Assembly: GCA_017615755.1 (NCBI GenBank)
Contig: JAFZZM010000021.1
Coordinates: 1-40,126 of the forward strand
DNA length: 40,126 nucleotides
Direction of reading: 5' to 3'
Source: Clostridiales bacterium
Lineage (GTDB): Bacteria > Bacillota > Clostridia > Saccharofermentanales > Saccharofermentanaceae
Positions 1 to 7,801 of the stretch are shown here, piece by piece. Within the stretch, counting starts at the first letter, position 1; every line of letters begins with the position of its first letter. Both the position numbers and the translations under genes were made by a program. Below the pieces are notes generated by a model. It ran no database searches, had not been told where the DNA came from, and worked only from the letters and a program-made list of their open reading frames with translations.

Positions 1-27
1 ACAGTCTAAAAAAGGATTTTTGAAAAT

Positions 28-62
28 AAAACTGTAGTCCCAATTTGGATTACGGTTTTTTT
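28..62 (+). terminator. Intrinsic terminator of a gene upstream of the window
   Basis: A 13-pair stem (28-40 with 47-59, two G-U pairs, six-base loop 41-46) runs directly into a T tract. It most likely ends transcription of a plus-strand gene that lies before the window. The A-rich 5' arm also makes it workable from the other strand. Confidence 0.7.
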
Positions 63-101
63 AGATATTTTTTTATATACGCACGTAATGCCTTGAAAAA
101 A

Positions 102-140
102 TTACAGTCTTTTTCTTCGGTTTGCGATAAAAGACTGTAA
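102..140. repeat. Perfect 12-bp inverted repeat around a promoter-like box
   Basis: TTACAGTCTTTT at 102-113 is the exact reverse complement of AAAAGACTGTAA at 129-140, with a 15-base loop. It is not followed by a T tract, so it is unlikely to be a terminator. The loop and right arm contain GGTTTGCGATAAAA (119-132), which differs by one base from the promoter box of the lipoprotein gene at 18103. Confidence 0.7.
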
Positions 141-164
141 GCGGGTGGAACATCATGATGCTTC

Positions 165-200
165 TGCCCGAAAAGCACTGCCCCCTAAAATCTTCGGGCA
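165..200. repeat. 8-bp inverted repeat followed by TTTT
   Basis: TGCCCGAA (165-172) pairs with TTCGGGCA (193-200) across a 20-base loop and is followed by TTTT. It could be a weak terminator with a long loop, or a stem of a structured RNA. Confidence 0.4.
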
Positions 201-340
201 TTTTCCAAATCATCTAATGATCGGAATCAGGGGTTCGTGATGAAATAGAACGTTTTGAGACAGCGCCTTTGTGTATCCTGAGAGCCTGAGCTCAGTGTTT
301 TTTCGGGAAAGAGTAAAAGTACTGAGTTCTTTTGCAGAAG

Positions 341-378
341 AGTCAGTATTATGGAAGGATCAGCCGATAATACTGACT
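341..378. repeat. Perfect 12-bp inverted repeat
   Basis: AGTCAGTATTAT (341-352) is the exact reverse complement of ATAATACTGACT (367-378), with a 14-base loop. No T tract follows. It ends 100 bp upstream of the -35 box at 478 and could be an operator or an RNA stem. Confidence 0.65.
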
Positions 379-477
379 TGCTTGAGTGTGTAAAGTGTAT
401 GTGTGTTCAATCGCAGATTGTCCATAATATATAGAAACTATAGTCAAAAACGTTCAGATTCGTAGCCTTTTGCGATG

Positions 478-506
478 TTGATTTTACAGGGGTGCAAGAC
501 TATAAT
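478..506 (+). promoter_or_regulatory. Sigma-A type promoter of the Vor-type oxidoreductase operon
   Basis: TTGATT at 478-483, a 17-base spacer and TATAAT at 501-506. Predicted initiation near 513 leaves a short leader before the ATG at 540. Confidence 0.75.
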
Positions 507-539
507 GCATAATACGCAATAAAATATCAGGAGGGACAT

Positions 540-746
540 ATGGCTAAAGTATCTTTTCAAGAAGATTTGTGTAAGGGCTGCGGCTTATGTGTATATGCCT
601 GCCCGAAGAAGATTCTTGTGCTTGACAAAGAGCGCTTGAACAGTAAGGGCTATCATCCGGCTTCCTGTGTAGATCTTGATCAGTGCATCGGTTGTACTTT
701 CTGTGCGACACAGTGCCCTGATTCGGTTATCACGGTGGAAAGGTAA
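540..746 (+). CDS. 2-oxoacid:ferredoxin oxidoreductase, delta (ferredoxin) subunit
   Basis: This 68-residue protein is a bacterial-type two-cluster ferredoxin. Two Cys motifs, CKGCGLCVYACP (residues 11-22) and CIGCTFCATQCP (about 49-60), each supply ligands for a [4Fe-4S] cluster. In the Vor/Kor family this subunit carries electrons from the TPP-bound intermediate to external ferredoxin in the cytoplasm. The ATG at 540 follows an AGGAGGG ribosome-binding site. It is the first gene of a delta-alpha-beta-gamma operon and sits 11 bp before the alpha gene. Length and order match the dissociated four-subunit enzymes of Clostridia and methanogens. The substrate (branched-chain 2-oxoacid or 2-oxoglutarate) cannot be read from this subunit. 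Confidence 0.9.
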   Translation: MAKVSFQEDLCKGCGLCVYACPKKILVLDKERLNSKGYHPASCVDLDQCIGCTFCATQCPDSVITVER

Positions 747-757
747 GGAGATTGGTT

Positions 758-1828
758 ATGGCTAAGAGAGTTTTAATGAAGGGTAATGAGGTTATCGCAG
801 AAGCGGCGATCCGTGCCGGCTGCCGTCATTATTTCGGTTACCCGATCACACCTCAGACGGAAGTCATGCATTACATGGCTCGTGAAATGGTAAAGCACGG
901 CGGTACTTTTGTACAGGCCGAAAGTGAAGTAGCTGCAATCAACATGGTTTACGGTGCAGCTGCAACAGGTGAGAGAGTACTCACATCTTCTTCCTCTCCG
1001 GGAATCTCCCTGAAGCAGGAAGGTATTTCCTATATCGCCGGTGCTGAGCTTCCGGCAGTTTGTGTCAACATCATGCGTGGTGGTCCGGGTCTTGGTGGTA
1101 TCCTGCCGTCCCAGAGTGACTATTTCCAGGCTACAAAGGGTGGCGGACATGGTGACTACAAGAACCTTGTTATCGCACCTGCTTCCGTACAGGAGCTTTA
1201 TGAGCTGACAGTTAAGGCTTTTGACCTCGCTGATCAGTACAGAATGCTCGTAATGATCCTTGGTGACGGTACTATCGGACAGATGATGGAGCCGGTTGCT
1301 TTCAAGGAGAAGGAAGATACGAAGGAAATCGCGAAGCCGTGGGCAACAACTGGTCTGCACGGTCGTGAGAAGCACAACACCATCACTTCCATCTACATCG
1401 ATCCGGATGATCTCGAAGCGAAGAACAGAGAGCTCCAGGCGAAGTACAGAGAAGTAGAAGAGAAGGAAGTCATGGTCGAGACCATGAACTGCGAGGATGC
1501 GGAAGTAGTCATCACTGCTTACGGCACATGCTCCCGTATCTGTAAGAACGTAATCCGTCAGGCTGCTGAGCTGGGGATCAAGGTTGGTATGGTCCGTCCG
1601 ATCACACTGTGGCCTTTCCCGACAAAGGAGATCGCACGTGTTGCTGATATGGCAAGCGTAAAGGGCTTCCTTGACGTAGAGCTCAGTTCCGGTCAGATGA
1701 TCGAAGATGTCCGTCTTGCTGTTAACGGTAAGAAGCCGGTTTACTTCCATGGTCGTATGGGTGGTAACCTGCCGACTCAGAAAGAGATCCTGGACGAGAT
1801 CGTAAAGATTCATAAGGGGGAGATCTAA
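758..1828 (+). CDS. vorB: 2-oxoacid:ferredoxin oxidoreductase, alpha subunit (VorB-like)
   Basis: The protein has 356 residues. It carries the N-terminal pyrimidine-binding domain of the pyruvate:ferredoxin oxidoreductase superfamily, with FGYPITPQTEVM near residues 26-37, followed by the transketolase C-terminal-like domain. With the beta subunit it forms the thiamine-diphosphate site that decarboxylates a 2-oxoacid to acyl-CoA and reduces ferredoxin. I place the start at ATG 758, seven bases after AAGGAG (745-750); an in-frame TTG at 752 lies too close to that site. The short alpha chain and separate delta subunit point to the Vor/Kor branch rather than pyruvate oxidoreductase. Branched-chain 2-oxoacids are favoured because this subtype is usually annotated VorB in Clostridia and ilvE lies in the same window. 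2-Oxoglutarate remains possible. Confidence 0.88.
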   Translation: MAKRVLMKGNEVIAEAAIRAGCRHYFGYPITPQTEVMHYMAREMVKHGGTFVQAESEVAAINMVYGAAATGERVLTSSSSPGISLKQEGISYIAGAELPAVCVNIMRGGPGLGGILPSQSDYFQATKGGGHGDYKNLVIAPASVQELYELTVKAFDLADQYRMLVMILGDGTIGQMMEPVAFKEKEDTKEIAKPWATTGLHGREKHNTITSIYIDPDDLEAKNRELQAKYREVEEKEVMVETMNCEDAEVVITAYGTCSRICKNVIRQAAELGIKVGMVRPITLWPFPTKEIARVADMASVKGFLDVELSSGQMIEDVRLAVNGKKPVYFHGRMGGNLPTQKEILDEIVKIHKGEI

Positions 1829-1829
1829 G

Positions 1830-2576
1830 ATGGCAATCGTATTTCAGAAAACAAAAGGTTTGACAGATAAGCCTTTCCATTACTGCCCGGGTTGTATGCA
1901 CGGTATCATTCACCGTCTTATCGCGGAAGTTATGGAAGAGATGGGTATCCTGGACAAGACCATCGGTGTTGCTTCTGTAGGATGCACATACAACAACTAT
2001 GATTATTTCTCCTGCGATATGGTTCAGGCTGCACATGGTCGTGCTCCGGCCGTAGCAACAGGTATCAAGCGTTGTAAGCCGGAAGAACTGGTATTCACAT
2101 ATCAGGGCGACGGTGACCTCGCTTCCATCGGTACTGCGGAGATCGTTCACGCAGCTGCCCGTGGTGAGAAGATCTGCACATTCTTCGTAAACAACGCCGT
2201 ATACGGTATGACTTCCGGTCAGATGGCTCCGACGACTCTTCTCGGTCAGGTTACTACAACCTCTCCTTTGGGCCGTGATGCCGAGACACGTGGTTATCCG
2301 ATCAACGTAAGTGAGATGCTTTCCACATTGACCGGTGCCGTTTACATCGAGCGTGTCGCACTCTTCGATTTCAAGCATATTCAGGAAGCAAAGAAGGCAA
2401 TCGCCAAGGCATTCCGCGTACAGCAGGCCGGTCTTGGTTTTGCCATGGTTGAGTTCCTTTCTACATGCCCGACGAACTGGGGTAAAGAGCCGATCGAAGC
2501 ACTCGAGTGGTGCAAAGAGAAGATGGTTCCGCAGTATCCTTTGGGTGTATTCAAGGGTAAGGATCTGGAGGTGTAA
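1830..2576 (+). CDS. 2-oxoacid:ferredoxin oxidoreductase, beta (TPP-binding) subunit
   Basis: This 248-residue subunit holds the diphosphate/Mg2+ site of thiamine diphosphate: GDGD near residues 90-93, followed about 28 residues later by NNAVYGMTSGQ. The N-terminal YCPGCMHG motif is typical of Vor/Kor beta subunits. The gene begins one base after the alpha stop codon, with a GGGGGAG ribosome-binding site inside the end of the alpha gene, so translation is probably coupled. It acts in the cytoplasm with the alpha, gamma and delta subunits. The family name is secure; the exact 2-oxoacid is not. Confidence 0.9.
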   Translation: MAIVFQKTKGLTDKPFHYCPGCMHGIIHRLIAEVMEEMGILDKTIGVASVGCTYNNYDYFSCDMVQAAHGRAPAVATGIKRCKPEELVFTYQGDGDLASIGTAEIVHAAARGEKICTFFVNNAVYGMTSGQMAPTTLLGQVTTTSPLGRDAETRGYPINVSEMLSTLTGAVYIERVALFDFKHIQEAKKAIAKAFRVQQAGLGFAMVEFLSTCPTNWGKEPIEALEWCKEKMVPQYPLGVFKGKDLEV

Positions 2577-2580
2577 TAAC

Positions 2581-3120
2581 ATGATCGATTTTTCTATTAT
2601 TCTCGCCGGATTCGGTGGACAGGGCGTTCTTTCCGCAGGTAAGATGGCTGCTGAGTCCGCTTTGATCGAAGGAAAAGAAGTATCCTGGTTCCCGTCTTAT
2701 GGTCCGGAAATGCGTGGTGGTACAGCTAACTGCTCCGTTGTTATCTCTGACGAGCCGATCGGTTCTCCGGTCATCAACGAGCCGGATGTATTGATCGCTC
2801 TGAACCAGCCGTCCCTGGAGAAGTTTGAAGATACGCTCAAGCCGGGCGGAATCATCATCATTGACTCCTCTCTCGTTAAGGTTGCTCCGAAGCGTACAGA
2901 TATCCGCTTCATCCCGATCAACTCTTCCGAGATCGCCAGTGAACTCGGTTCTATGGCTTATGCGACGATCGTGCTCCTGGGCTGTGTATCCGCTGCAACG
3001 GGCGCTTTTACCAGAGATTCTTTTGAAAAAGCACTCTACGATGTTCTTCCGGAAAGAAGACATCACATGATCCCGAACAACCTGAACGCTTTCGACAAGG
3101 GTGCAGAATTCGCGAAATAA
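2581..3120 (+). CDS. 2-oxoacid:ferredoxin oxidoreductase, gamma subunit
   Basis: The 179-residue protein is the gamma domain of the same complex. GFGGQGVLSAGK at residues 10-21 is the family signature, followed by PSYGPEMRGGTANC. I use ATG 2581 as the start because GGAGG (2567-2571) precedes it by nine bases and it gives the normal family N-terminus. A longer open frame running back into the beta gene is overlap without a ribosome-binding site. It is the last gene of the operon, with a perfect-stem terminator 90 bp downstream. Gene order delta-alpha-beta-gamma is complete, so the enzyme should be functional. Confidence 0.9.
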   Translation: MIDFSIILAGFGGQGVLSAGKMAAESALIEGKEVSWFPSYGPEMRGGTANCSVVISDEPIGSPVINEPDVLIALNQPSLEKFEDTLKPGGIIIIDSSLVKVAPKRTDIRFIPINSSEIASELGSMAYATIVLLGCVSAATGAFTRDSFEKALYDVLPERRHHMIPNNLNAFDKGAEFAK

Positions 3121-3210
3121 AGTAAACGCAGTGCTTTGAAGAGAAGTTAACAAAAGTTTTACAAAATGCGCCTTTTATTGATATTTGAGGACAAAATAGT
3201 GACTTAGTAT

Positions 3211-3240
3211 AAAAGAGAGCCGAGAAATCGGCTCTCTTTT
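3211..3240 (+). terminator. Intrinsic terminator of the Vor-type operon
   Basis: A perfect 13-bp stem (3211-3223 with 3228-3240) has a GAAA tetraloop, and the 3' arm ends in TTTT. The AAAA 5' arm makes it potentially bidirectional. Confidence 0.92.
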
Positions 3241-3245
3241 GTTAA

Positions 3246-3280
3246 AAGTGCTAGGAAGAATCAAAAACTTGCGATATAAT
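3246..3280 (+). promoter_or_regulatory. Promoter of the glycogen operon
   Basis: CTTGCGATATAAT (3268-3280) ends in a consensus -10 box (TATAAT, 3275-3280). No good -35 box lies at 17 bases. An AAGTGCT element (3246-3252) lies upstream, as at several other genes in this window. Initiation near 3287 supports the downstream glgB start at 3330. Confidence 0.6.
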
Positions 3281-3329
3281 ACTCTATATGAAAGAATATG
3301 GGTTTCCCATGCGAGTAGGAGATTTTTTC

Positions 3330-5381
3330 ATGGATCAAGCGTATCTGTTTAATACGGGTAAGGATTATAAGAGTTATAACCTTCTCGGATCACGTCCTTA
3401 CACATCGGAGAATGGGGAGAAGGGGTTCCTTTTCCGGGTGTGGGCGCCGAATGCCCGTGCGGTTTCTGTGGTTGGCGATTTCAATGACTGGAATCCTGAA
3501 GCCGCGTACATGTACAAGAACAATGATTCCGGGATCTGGGAGATATCGATCCCGGGTGCGAAGCAGTGGGACCGTTACAAATACCACGTAACGGGAGCGG
3601 ACGGAAGCGAGGTCAATAAGGTCGATCCTTATGCCCGCCATTGTGAGACCCGTCCGGCTGATGCTTCGATCCTCTATGATCCCGATGACTATGTCTGGAA
3701 GGACGAGAAGTATACTTCAGCGCGTGTACACGCCTGTTCGCCTCGTCCGATTTCTATTTATGAGGTGCATCTCGGATCATGGCGCCGTCATGAAGACGGA
3801 AATTTCATGAATTATCGTGAGATCGCCAAGGACCTGGCTAAGTATTGTAAGAAGATGGGATATACCCACATCGAACTGATGCCGATCCTCGAGCATCCTC
3901 TGGATGATTCCTGGGGATATCAGGTGATCTGCTACTATGCGGTGACCAGCCGTTTCGGCACACCTGCAGATTTCAAGTACTTCGTGGATCACCTGCATAA
4001 GAACAATATCGGCATTATCCTTGACTGGGTACCGGCGCATTTCCCGAAGAACAGCGAAGGTCTTGTCAAGTTTGACGGCTCTGCCTGCTATGAGTATAAA
4101 GACCCGAGGATCGGTGAGCACAAGGAGTGGGGAACGTTCGTATTTGATTATGCGAAGGCGGAAGTACAGTCTTTCCTGATCTCCAATGCCGTGTTCTGGA
4201 TCGAGGAGTTCCATCTGGACGGTATCCGAATGGATGCGGTTTCCAGTATGCTGTACCGTGACTACGGCAGAACGGAATACATTCCGAATATCTACGGTGG
4301 AACCGATAACCTTGAAGCAATCGATTTTATCCGTAATCTCAATACGATCATTTCTCAGAACTATCCGTATGTCATGATGATCGCCGAGGAGTCTACGGCC
4401 TGGCCGAAGGTCTCCCATCCGGTATCGGACGGCGGCCTTGGTTTTACCCACAAGTGGAACATGGGCTGGATGCACGATACTCTGGACTATTTCCAGACGG
4501 ATTCATATGCGAGAGAGTGGCATCACGATCAGTTCTGTTTTTCCATGATGTATGCTTTCTCCGAAAACTTTATCCTCAGCCTTTCCCACGATGAAGTGGT
4601 TCATGGCAAGAAGAGCATGATCGATAAGATGCCGGGAGATAACTGGAGAAAGTTCGCAAACCTGCGTCTGCTTTACATGTACATGATGGCTCATCCGGGT
4701 GCGAAACTGAACTTCATGGGTTCGGAGTTCGGTCAGTATATCGAGTGGCGTTTCTACGAGCAGCTCGAGTGGTTCATGCTTCAGTATGAATCGCATAAGC
4801 TCCTTTCGGACTATGTAGCCGACCTCAACCATTTCTATATCAAGAATCCGCAGTTCTGGCAGGATGATCATTCCTGGGGTGGTTTTGAATGGGTCGATGC
4901 TTCTGACGTGAAGAATAACGTATTCATCTTTAAGCGTAAGGGAGTTGCGAACCAGGAAGATATCTATGTGGCACTGAACATGGTGCCGGTTCCGCTTGAG
5001 AACTACAATATCGGCGTGACCGAGCAGGGCAAGTATAAGATCCTGATGAACACGGACGATATGAAGTACGGCGGAAGCGGTTATCCGGACGGTTCGGATT
5101 CCAAGGGCGTATTCAAGGCCAGCGAGGAAGGCTGGAATGGAAAGCCGTTCCACATTTCCGTGAACTTGCCGCCTCTCGGAGGTATCTACTTCCAGAGAGT
5201 AAAGACCGGAGGCAGCAGTACTAAATCGACAGGCAAGACGGCTAGTAAGGCAGTAACCAAGTCTTCGACAAGAACAACTGCCAAGGCTGCCGACAAACCG
5301 AAGGCGAAGACTTCTACCAGGTCTTCCGCAAAAACGTCAGTAAAAGCAACTGACAAAACCAACAGCAAGAAAAAGAAATAA
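3330..5381 (+). CDS. glgB: 1,4-alpha-glucan branching enzyme GlgB with Lys/Ser/Thr-rich tail
   Basis: GlgB transfers alpha-1,4 glucan segments to make the alpha-1,6 branches of glycogen. The 683-residue protein has an N-terminal CBM48-type domain (about 30-120), a GH13 barrel and a C-terminal all-beta domain. Visible GH13 regions are DWVPAHFP (about 232-239), GIRMDAV with nucleophile D302, MIAEEST with acid/base E353, and [13 protein letters not shown] 3330 was chosen because TAGGAG lies eight bases upstream and the protein then starts like other branching enzymes; ATG 3288 would coincide with the predicted transcript start. The last 59 residues or so (625-683) form a low-complexity Lys/Thr/Ser/Ala tail outside the enzyme fold. 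It is the first gene of the operon, 29 bp before glgC. Confidence 0.95.
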   Translation: MDQAYLFNTGKDYKSYNLLGSRPYTSENGEKGFLFRVWAPNARAVSVVGDFNDWNPEAAYMYKNNDSGIWEISIPGAKQWDRYKYHVTGADGSEVNKVDPYARHCETRPADASILYDPDDYVWKDEKYTSARVHACSPRPISIYEVHLGSWRRHEDGNFMNYREIAKDLAKYCKKMGYTHIELMPILEHPLDDSWGYQVICYYAVTSRFGTPADFKYFVDHLHKNNIGIILDWVPAHFPKNSEGLVKFDGSACYEYKDPRIGEHKEWGTFVFDYAKAEVQSFLISNAVFWIEEFHLDGIRMDAVSSMLYRDYGRTEYIPNIYGGTDNLEAIDFIRNLNTIISQNYPYVMMIAEESTAWPKVSHPVSDGGLGFTHKWNMGWMHDTLDYFQTDSYAREWHHDQFCFSMMYAFSENFILSLSHDEVVHGKKSMIDKMPGDNWRKFANLRLLYMYMMAHPGAKLNFMGSEFGQYIEWRFYEQLEWFMLQYESHKLLSDYVADLNHFYIKNPQFWQDDHSWGGFEWVDASDVKNNVFIFKRKGVANQEDIYVALNMVPVPLENYNIGVTEQGKYKILMNTDDMKYGGSGYPDGSDSKGVFKASEEGWNGKPFHISVNLPPLGGIYFQRVKTGGSSTKSTGKTASKAVTKSSTRTTAKAADKPKAKTSTRSSAKTSVKATDKTNSKKKK

Positions 5382-5410
5382 CAAGAATAGGGAAAACGGA
5401 GGTTCTTATT

Positions 5411-6670
5411 ATGGCGAAAGCGCAAGTACTCGCAATGATATTAGCAGGGGGACAGGGCTCCAGACTTGGTGTCCTGACAAAGAACATTGCAAAGCCGGCA
5501 GTTCCGTTCGGAAGCCGTTATCGTATTATCGATTTTCCTCTGTCTAACTGTGCAAACTCAGGTATTGAAACAGTTGGCGTACTGACACAGTATCAGCCGC
5601 TGGCTCTGAATACCTACATCGGAAATGGTCATCCGTGGGATCTGGACCGTAATAACGGAGGTGCTTTTATCCTCCCGCCGTTCCAGAAAACGGGAAAGAG
5701 TGACTGGTATAAGGGAACAGCGAATGCTATCTACCAGAACCGTGACTTCATTGACGATTGTGAGCCAAAGTATGTATTGATCCTTTCCGGCGACCATATC
5801 TACAAGATGAATTACGCCGAGATGCTCCGTCAGCATATTATGAATCAGGCGGATGCGACCCTGGCGGTGCTGGAAGTACCGTGGGAGGAAGCTCCTCGTT
5901 TCGGTATCCTGAATACGAAGGAAGATGACGTCATCACCGAGTTTGTCGAAAAGCCGGCCAAGCCGGAGAGCAATCTGGCATCCATGGGTGTCTATATCTT
6001 TACCTGGGATGTTCTTCGTAAGGCACTTGTTGAAGACGAGGAAAATCCGAAATCCAATAATGACTTTGGTAAGAATATCGTTCCTATGCTCCTTGAGCAG
6101 GGAAGAAAACTCTGTGCGTTCCGTTTCTCCGGATACTGGAAAGACGTTGGAACGATTTCCTCTCTCTGGGAATCCAATATGGATATCCTGGACCGTCCGC
6201 ATGAGATCAACCTCATCGACCGTTCCTGGAGAATCTACAGCCGTAACCCGGTTAAGCCTTCGCAGTTCCTTGGCGACAGCGCTGAGGTTCGTGGATCTGC
6301 TTTGACGGATGGTTGCCAGATCTTCGGTTCCGTCCAGCATTCCGTGCTTTCCAACTCCGTAACCGTTGAGAAGGGTGCTTTTGTTAAAGACTGTGTTCTC
6401 TTCCCGGGCGTAACGGTAAAAGCCGGTGCGCATCTGAACCGCTGCATCGTGGCATCGGGAACGATCATTGGTGAGAATGTAAGAGCCGGTTCGGATGTAA
6501 CGGGCAAGAGTCCTTACTTGAACGAGAAGATCTGCTCGGACGGTATCGTTGTTATCGAGGGTGGCCTGAAGATCAAGGATAATGCCGTGATCCCGGCGAA
6601 CTGTCAGGTAGACAAGGATATCAACGTTCCGAAGAAAGACAACGTGATCGAAGAGATCTTTCGTGTGTGA
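5411..6670 (+). CDS. glgC: Glucose-1-phosphate adenylyltransferase GlgC
   Basis: GlgC makes ADP-glucose from ATP and glucose 1-phosphate, the committed and usually allosterically controlled step of bacterial glycogen synthesis. The 419-residue protein keeps the catalytic loop [11 protein letters not shown] (residues 13-23), the sugar-phosphate site SGDHIYKM, the FVEKPAKP motif and a C-terminal left-handed beta-helix. GGAGG (5398-5402) precedes the ATG. The next gene encodes the GlgD partner, an arrangement typical of Firmicutes in which GlgC is the catalytic subunit and GlgD modulates it. Confidence 0.96.
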   Translation: MAKAQVLAMILAGGQGSRLGVLTKNIAKPAVPFGSRYRIIDFPLSNCANSGIETVGVLTQYQPLALNTYIGNGHPWDLDRNNGGAFILPPFQKTGKSDWYKGTANAIYQNRDFIDDCEPKYVLILSGDHIYKMNYAEMLRQHIMNQADATLAVLEVPWEEAPRFGILNTKEDDVITEFVEKPAKPESNLASMGVYIFTWDVLRKALVEDEENPKSNNDFGKNIVPMLLEQGRKLCAFRFSGYWKDVGTISSLWESNMDILDRPHEINLIDRSWRIYSRNPVKPSQFLGDSAEVRGSALTDGCQIFGSVQHSVLSNSVTVEKGAFVKDCVLFPGVTVKAGAHLNRCIVASGTIIGENVRAGSDVTGKSPYLNEKICSDGIVVIEGGLKIKDNAVIPANCQVDKDINVPKKDNVIEEIFRV

Positions 6671-6688
6671 TGGGGAGGAGAGACGAAA

Positions 6689-7801
6689 ATGTTTATTGAT
6701 GCAATGGGATTGATCTTTGGTGATAATAAGAAGATTACACTTGGTGAGCTTTCCAAACCACGTGCTTTATCGGCTATTCCTTTCGGCGGAAGATACCGTA
6801 TCATCGACTACATGCTGTCGAACATGGTGAACTCCGGAATCAAGAATATCGGTATCCATACTTATACGAAATATAAGTCCTTGATGGACCATCTCGGAAC
6901 AGGCTCTTCCTGGGATCTGGACAGAAAGAATTCCGGTGGACTTCATATCCTGCCGCCGTATGTAAATTCCGAGGCGACTTCCGTACAGGGTGACGAAGAG
7001 ATGGCGGGACTTCTGGACTTCATCCGTTCCAGCAAGGCCAAGTATGTGATCATGGCAGCAAGCAACGTGATCCTGAATACGACATTTACCGATTTTATCG
7101 AAGACTTCATCGCATGTGGTGCGGATATTTCGGTTATGTATAACCGTGACGGAACGAAGTTCGGCGGACCGAACTACATTCTGGATATCGACAGAAGAGG
7201 CTGGGTCAAGGATCTTCTTTTCAATCCGGAAAAGAGTTCTTTTACCAAGAGCAGTATGGGTATCATCGTTCTGCGCCGTGAGCTCCTGATCGATTTGATC
7301 GCGGAGATGATGGCACGTGGAACCAACCATGTAGGTATCCATTCTTTCGTAAAGAAATACGACACGCTCCGTGTTCATGCTTATGAATATAAGGGCCTGG
7401 TATTGCGTATCAATACCGTACAGTCTTATTTCAATTCTTCCATGATGCTTCTTAACAACCAGATCCGTTCGGATCTGTTCTGGAACGGTATGCCGATCTT
7501 TACAAAGGTTAAGGATGAGGCTCCGACACTTTATTCTGATGACTGTAAGGTTAACGATTCGATCGTATCCGATGGCTGCCGTATCTCAGGTCAGGTCCTC
7601 GAGTCGATTCTCTTCCGCGGTGTTGCGGTTTCGAAGAATACAGTGATCAAGAATTGTGTTATCATGCAGGATGTGCATATTTCAGATAACTGCTATCTGG
7701 AGAATGTAATATTGGATAAGAATTCTGTGGTTCGTCCGGGTATTAAGCTTGTAGGTCACAAGGACTATCCGGTCGTGATCGGAAAGGGAGCTATCATATG
7801 A
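6689..7801 (+). CDS. glgD: Glucose-1-phosphate adenylyltransferase subunit GlgD
   Basis: GlgD is a 370-residue paralogue of GlgC that forms the heteromeric ADP-glucose pyrophosphorylase of Firmicutes. It retains the fold (PFGGRYRIIDYMLSN, SSWDLDRKNSGG, C-terminal beta-helix). The GGxGSRL ATP loop is missing: the N-terminus reads GLIFGDNKKITLGELSKPRA instead, as expected for a mainly regulatory subunit. GGAGGAG lies eight bases before ATG 6689. The stop codon overlaps the glgA start in an ATGA sequence, which suggests coupled translation. Confidence 0.95.
   Translation: MFIDAMGLIFGDNKKITLGELSKPRALSAIPFGGRYRIIDYMLSNMVNSGIKNIGIHTYTKYKSLMDHLGTGSSWDLDRKNSGGLHILPPYVNSEATSVQGDEEMAGLLDFIRSSKAKYVIMAASNVILNTTFTDFIEDFIACGADISVMYNRDGTKFGGPNYILDIDRRGWVKDLLFNPEKSSFTKSSMGIIVLRRELLIDLIAEMMARGTNHVGIHSFVKKYDTLRVHAYEYKGLVLRINTVQSYFNSSMMLLNNQIRSDLFWNGMPIFTKVKDEAPTLYSDDCKVNDSIVSDGCRISGQVLESILFRGVAVSKNTVIKNCVIMQDVHISDNCYLENVILDKNSVVRPGIKLVGHKDYPVVIGKGAII

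Larger units (their letters stand above)
63..477. other. Gene-free region with three inverted repeats
   Basis: No open frame here has both a credible start and ribosome-binding site. It holds three inverted repeats (102-140, 165-200, 341-378), a promoter-like box at 113-132 inside the first repeat and an AAAAGCACT element at 171-179. The next operon starts from its own promoter at 478-506, so this DNA is not simply its leader unless a second promoter lies further upstream. It could encode a structured non-coding RNA, but I recognise no known RNA family in it. Confidence 0.5.

Noticed and set aside
773..1813. 346-residue minus-strand frame opposite vorB
   Set aside because: Shadow of a well-supported gene.
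2335..2580. N-terminal extension of the gamma subunit into the beta gene
   Set aside because: It overlaps the beta gene in another frame, lacks a ribosome-binding site and does not resemble the family N-terminus; ATG 2581 does.
3203..3217. Possible promoter (TTGAGG with TATAAA) before glgB
   Set aside because: It would drive transcription straight into the terminator at 3211-3240; the TATAAT at 3275 is a better candidate.
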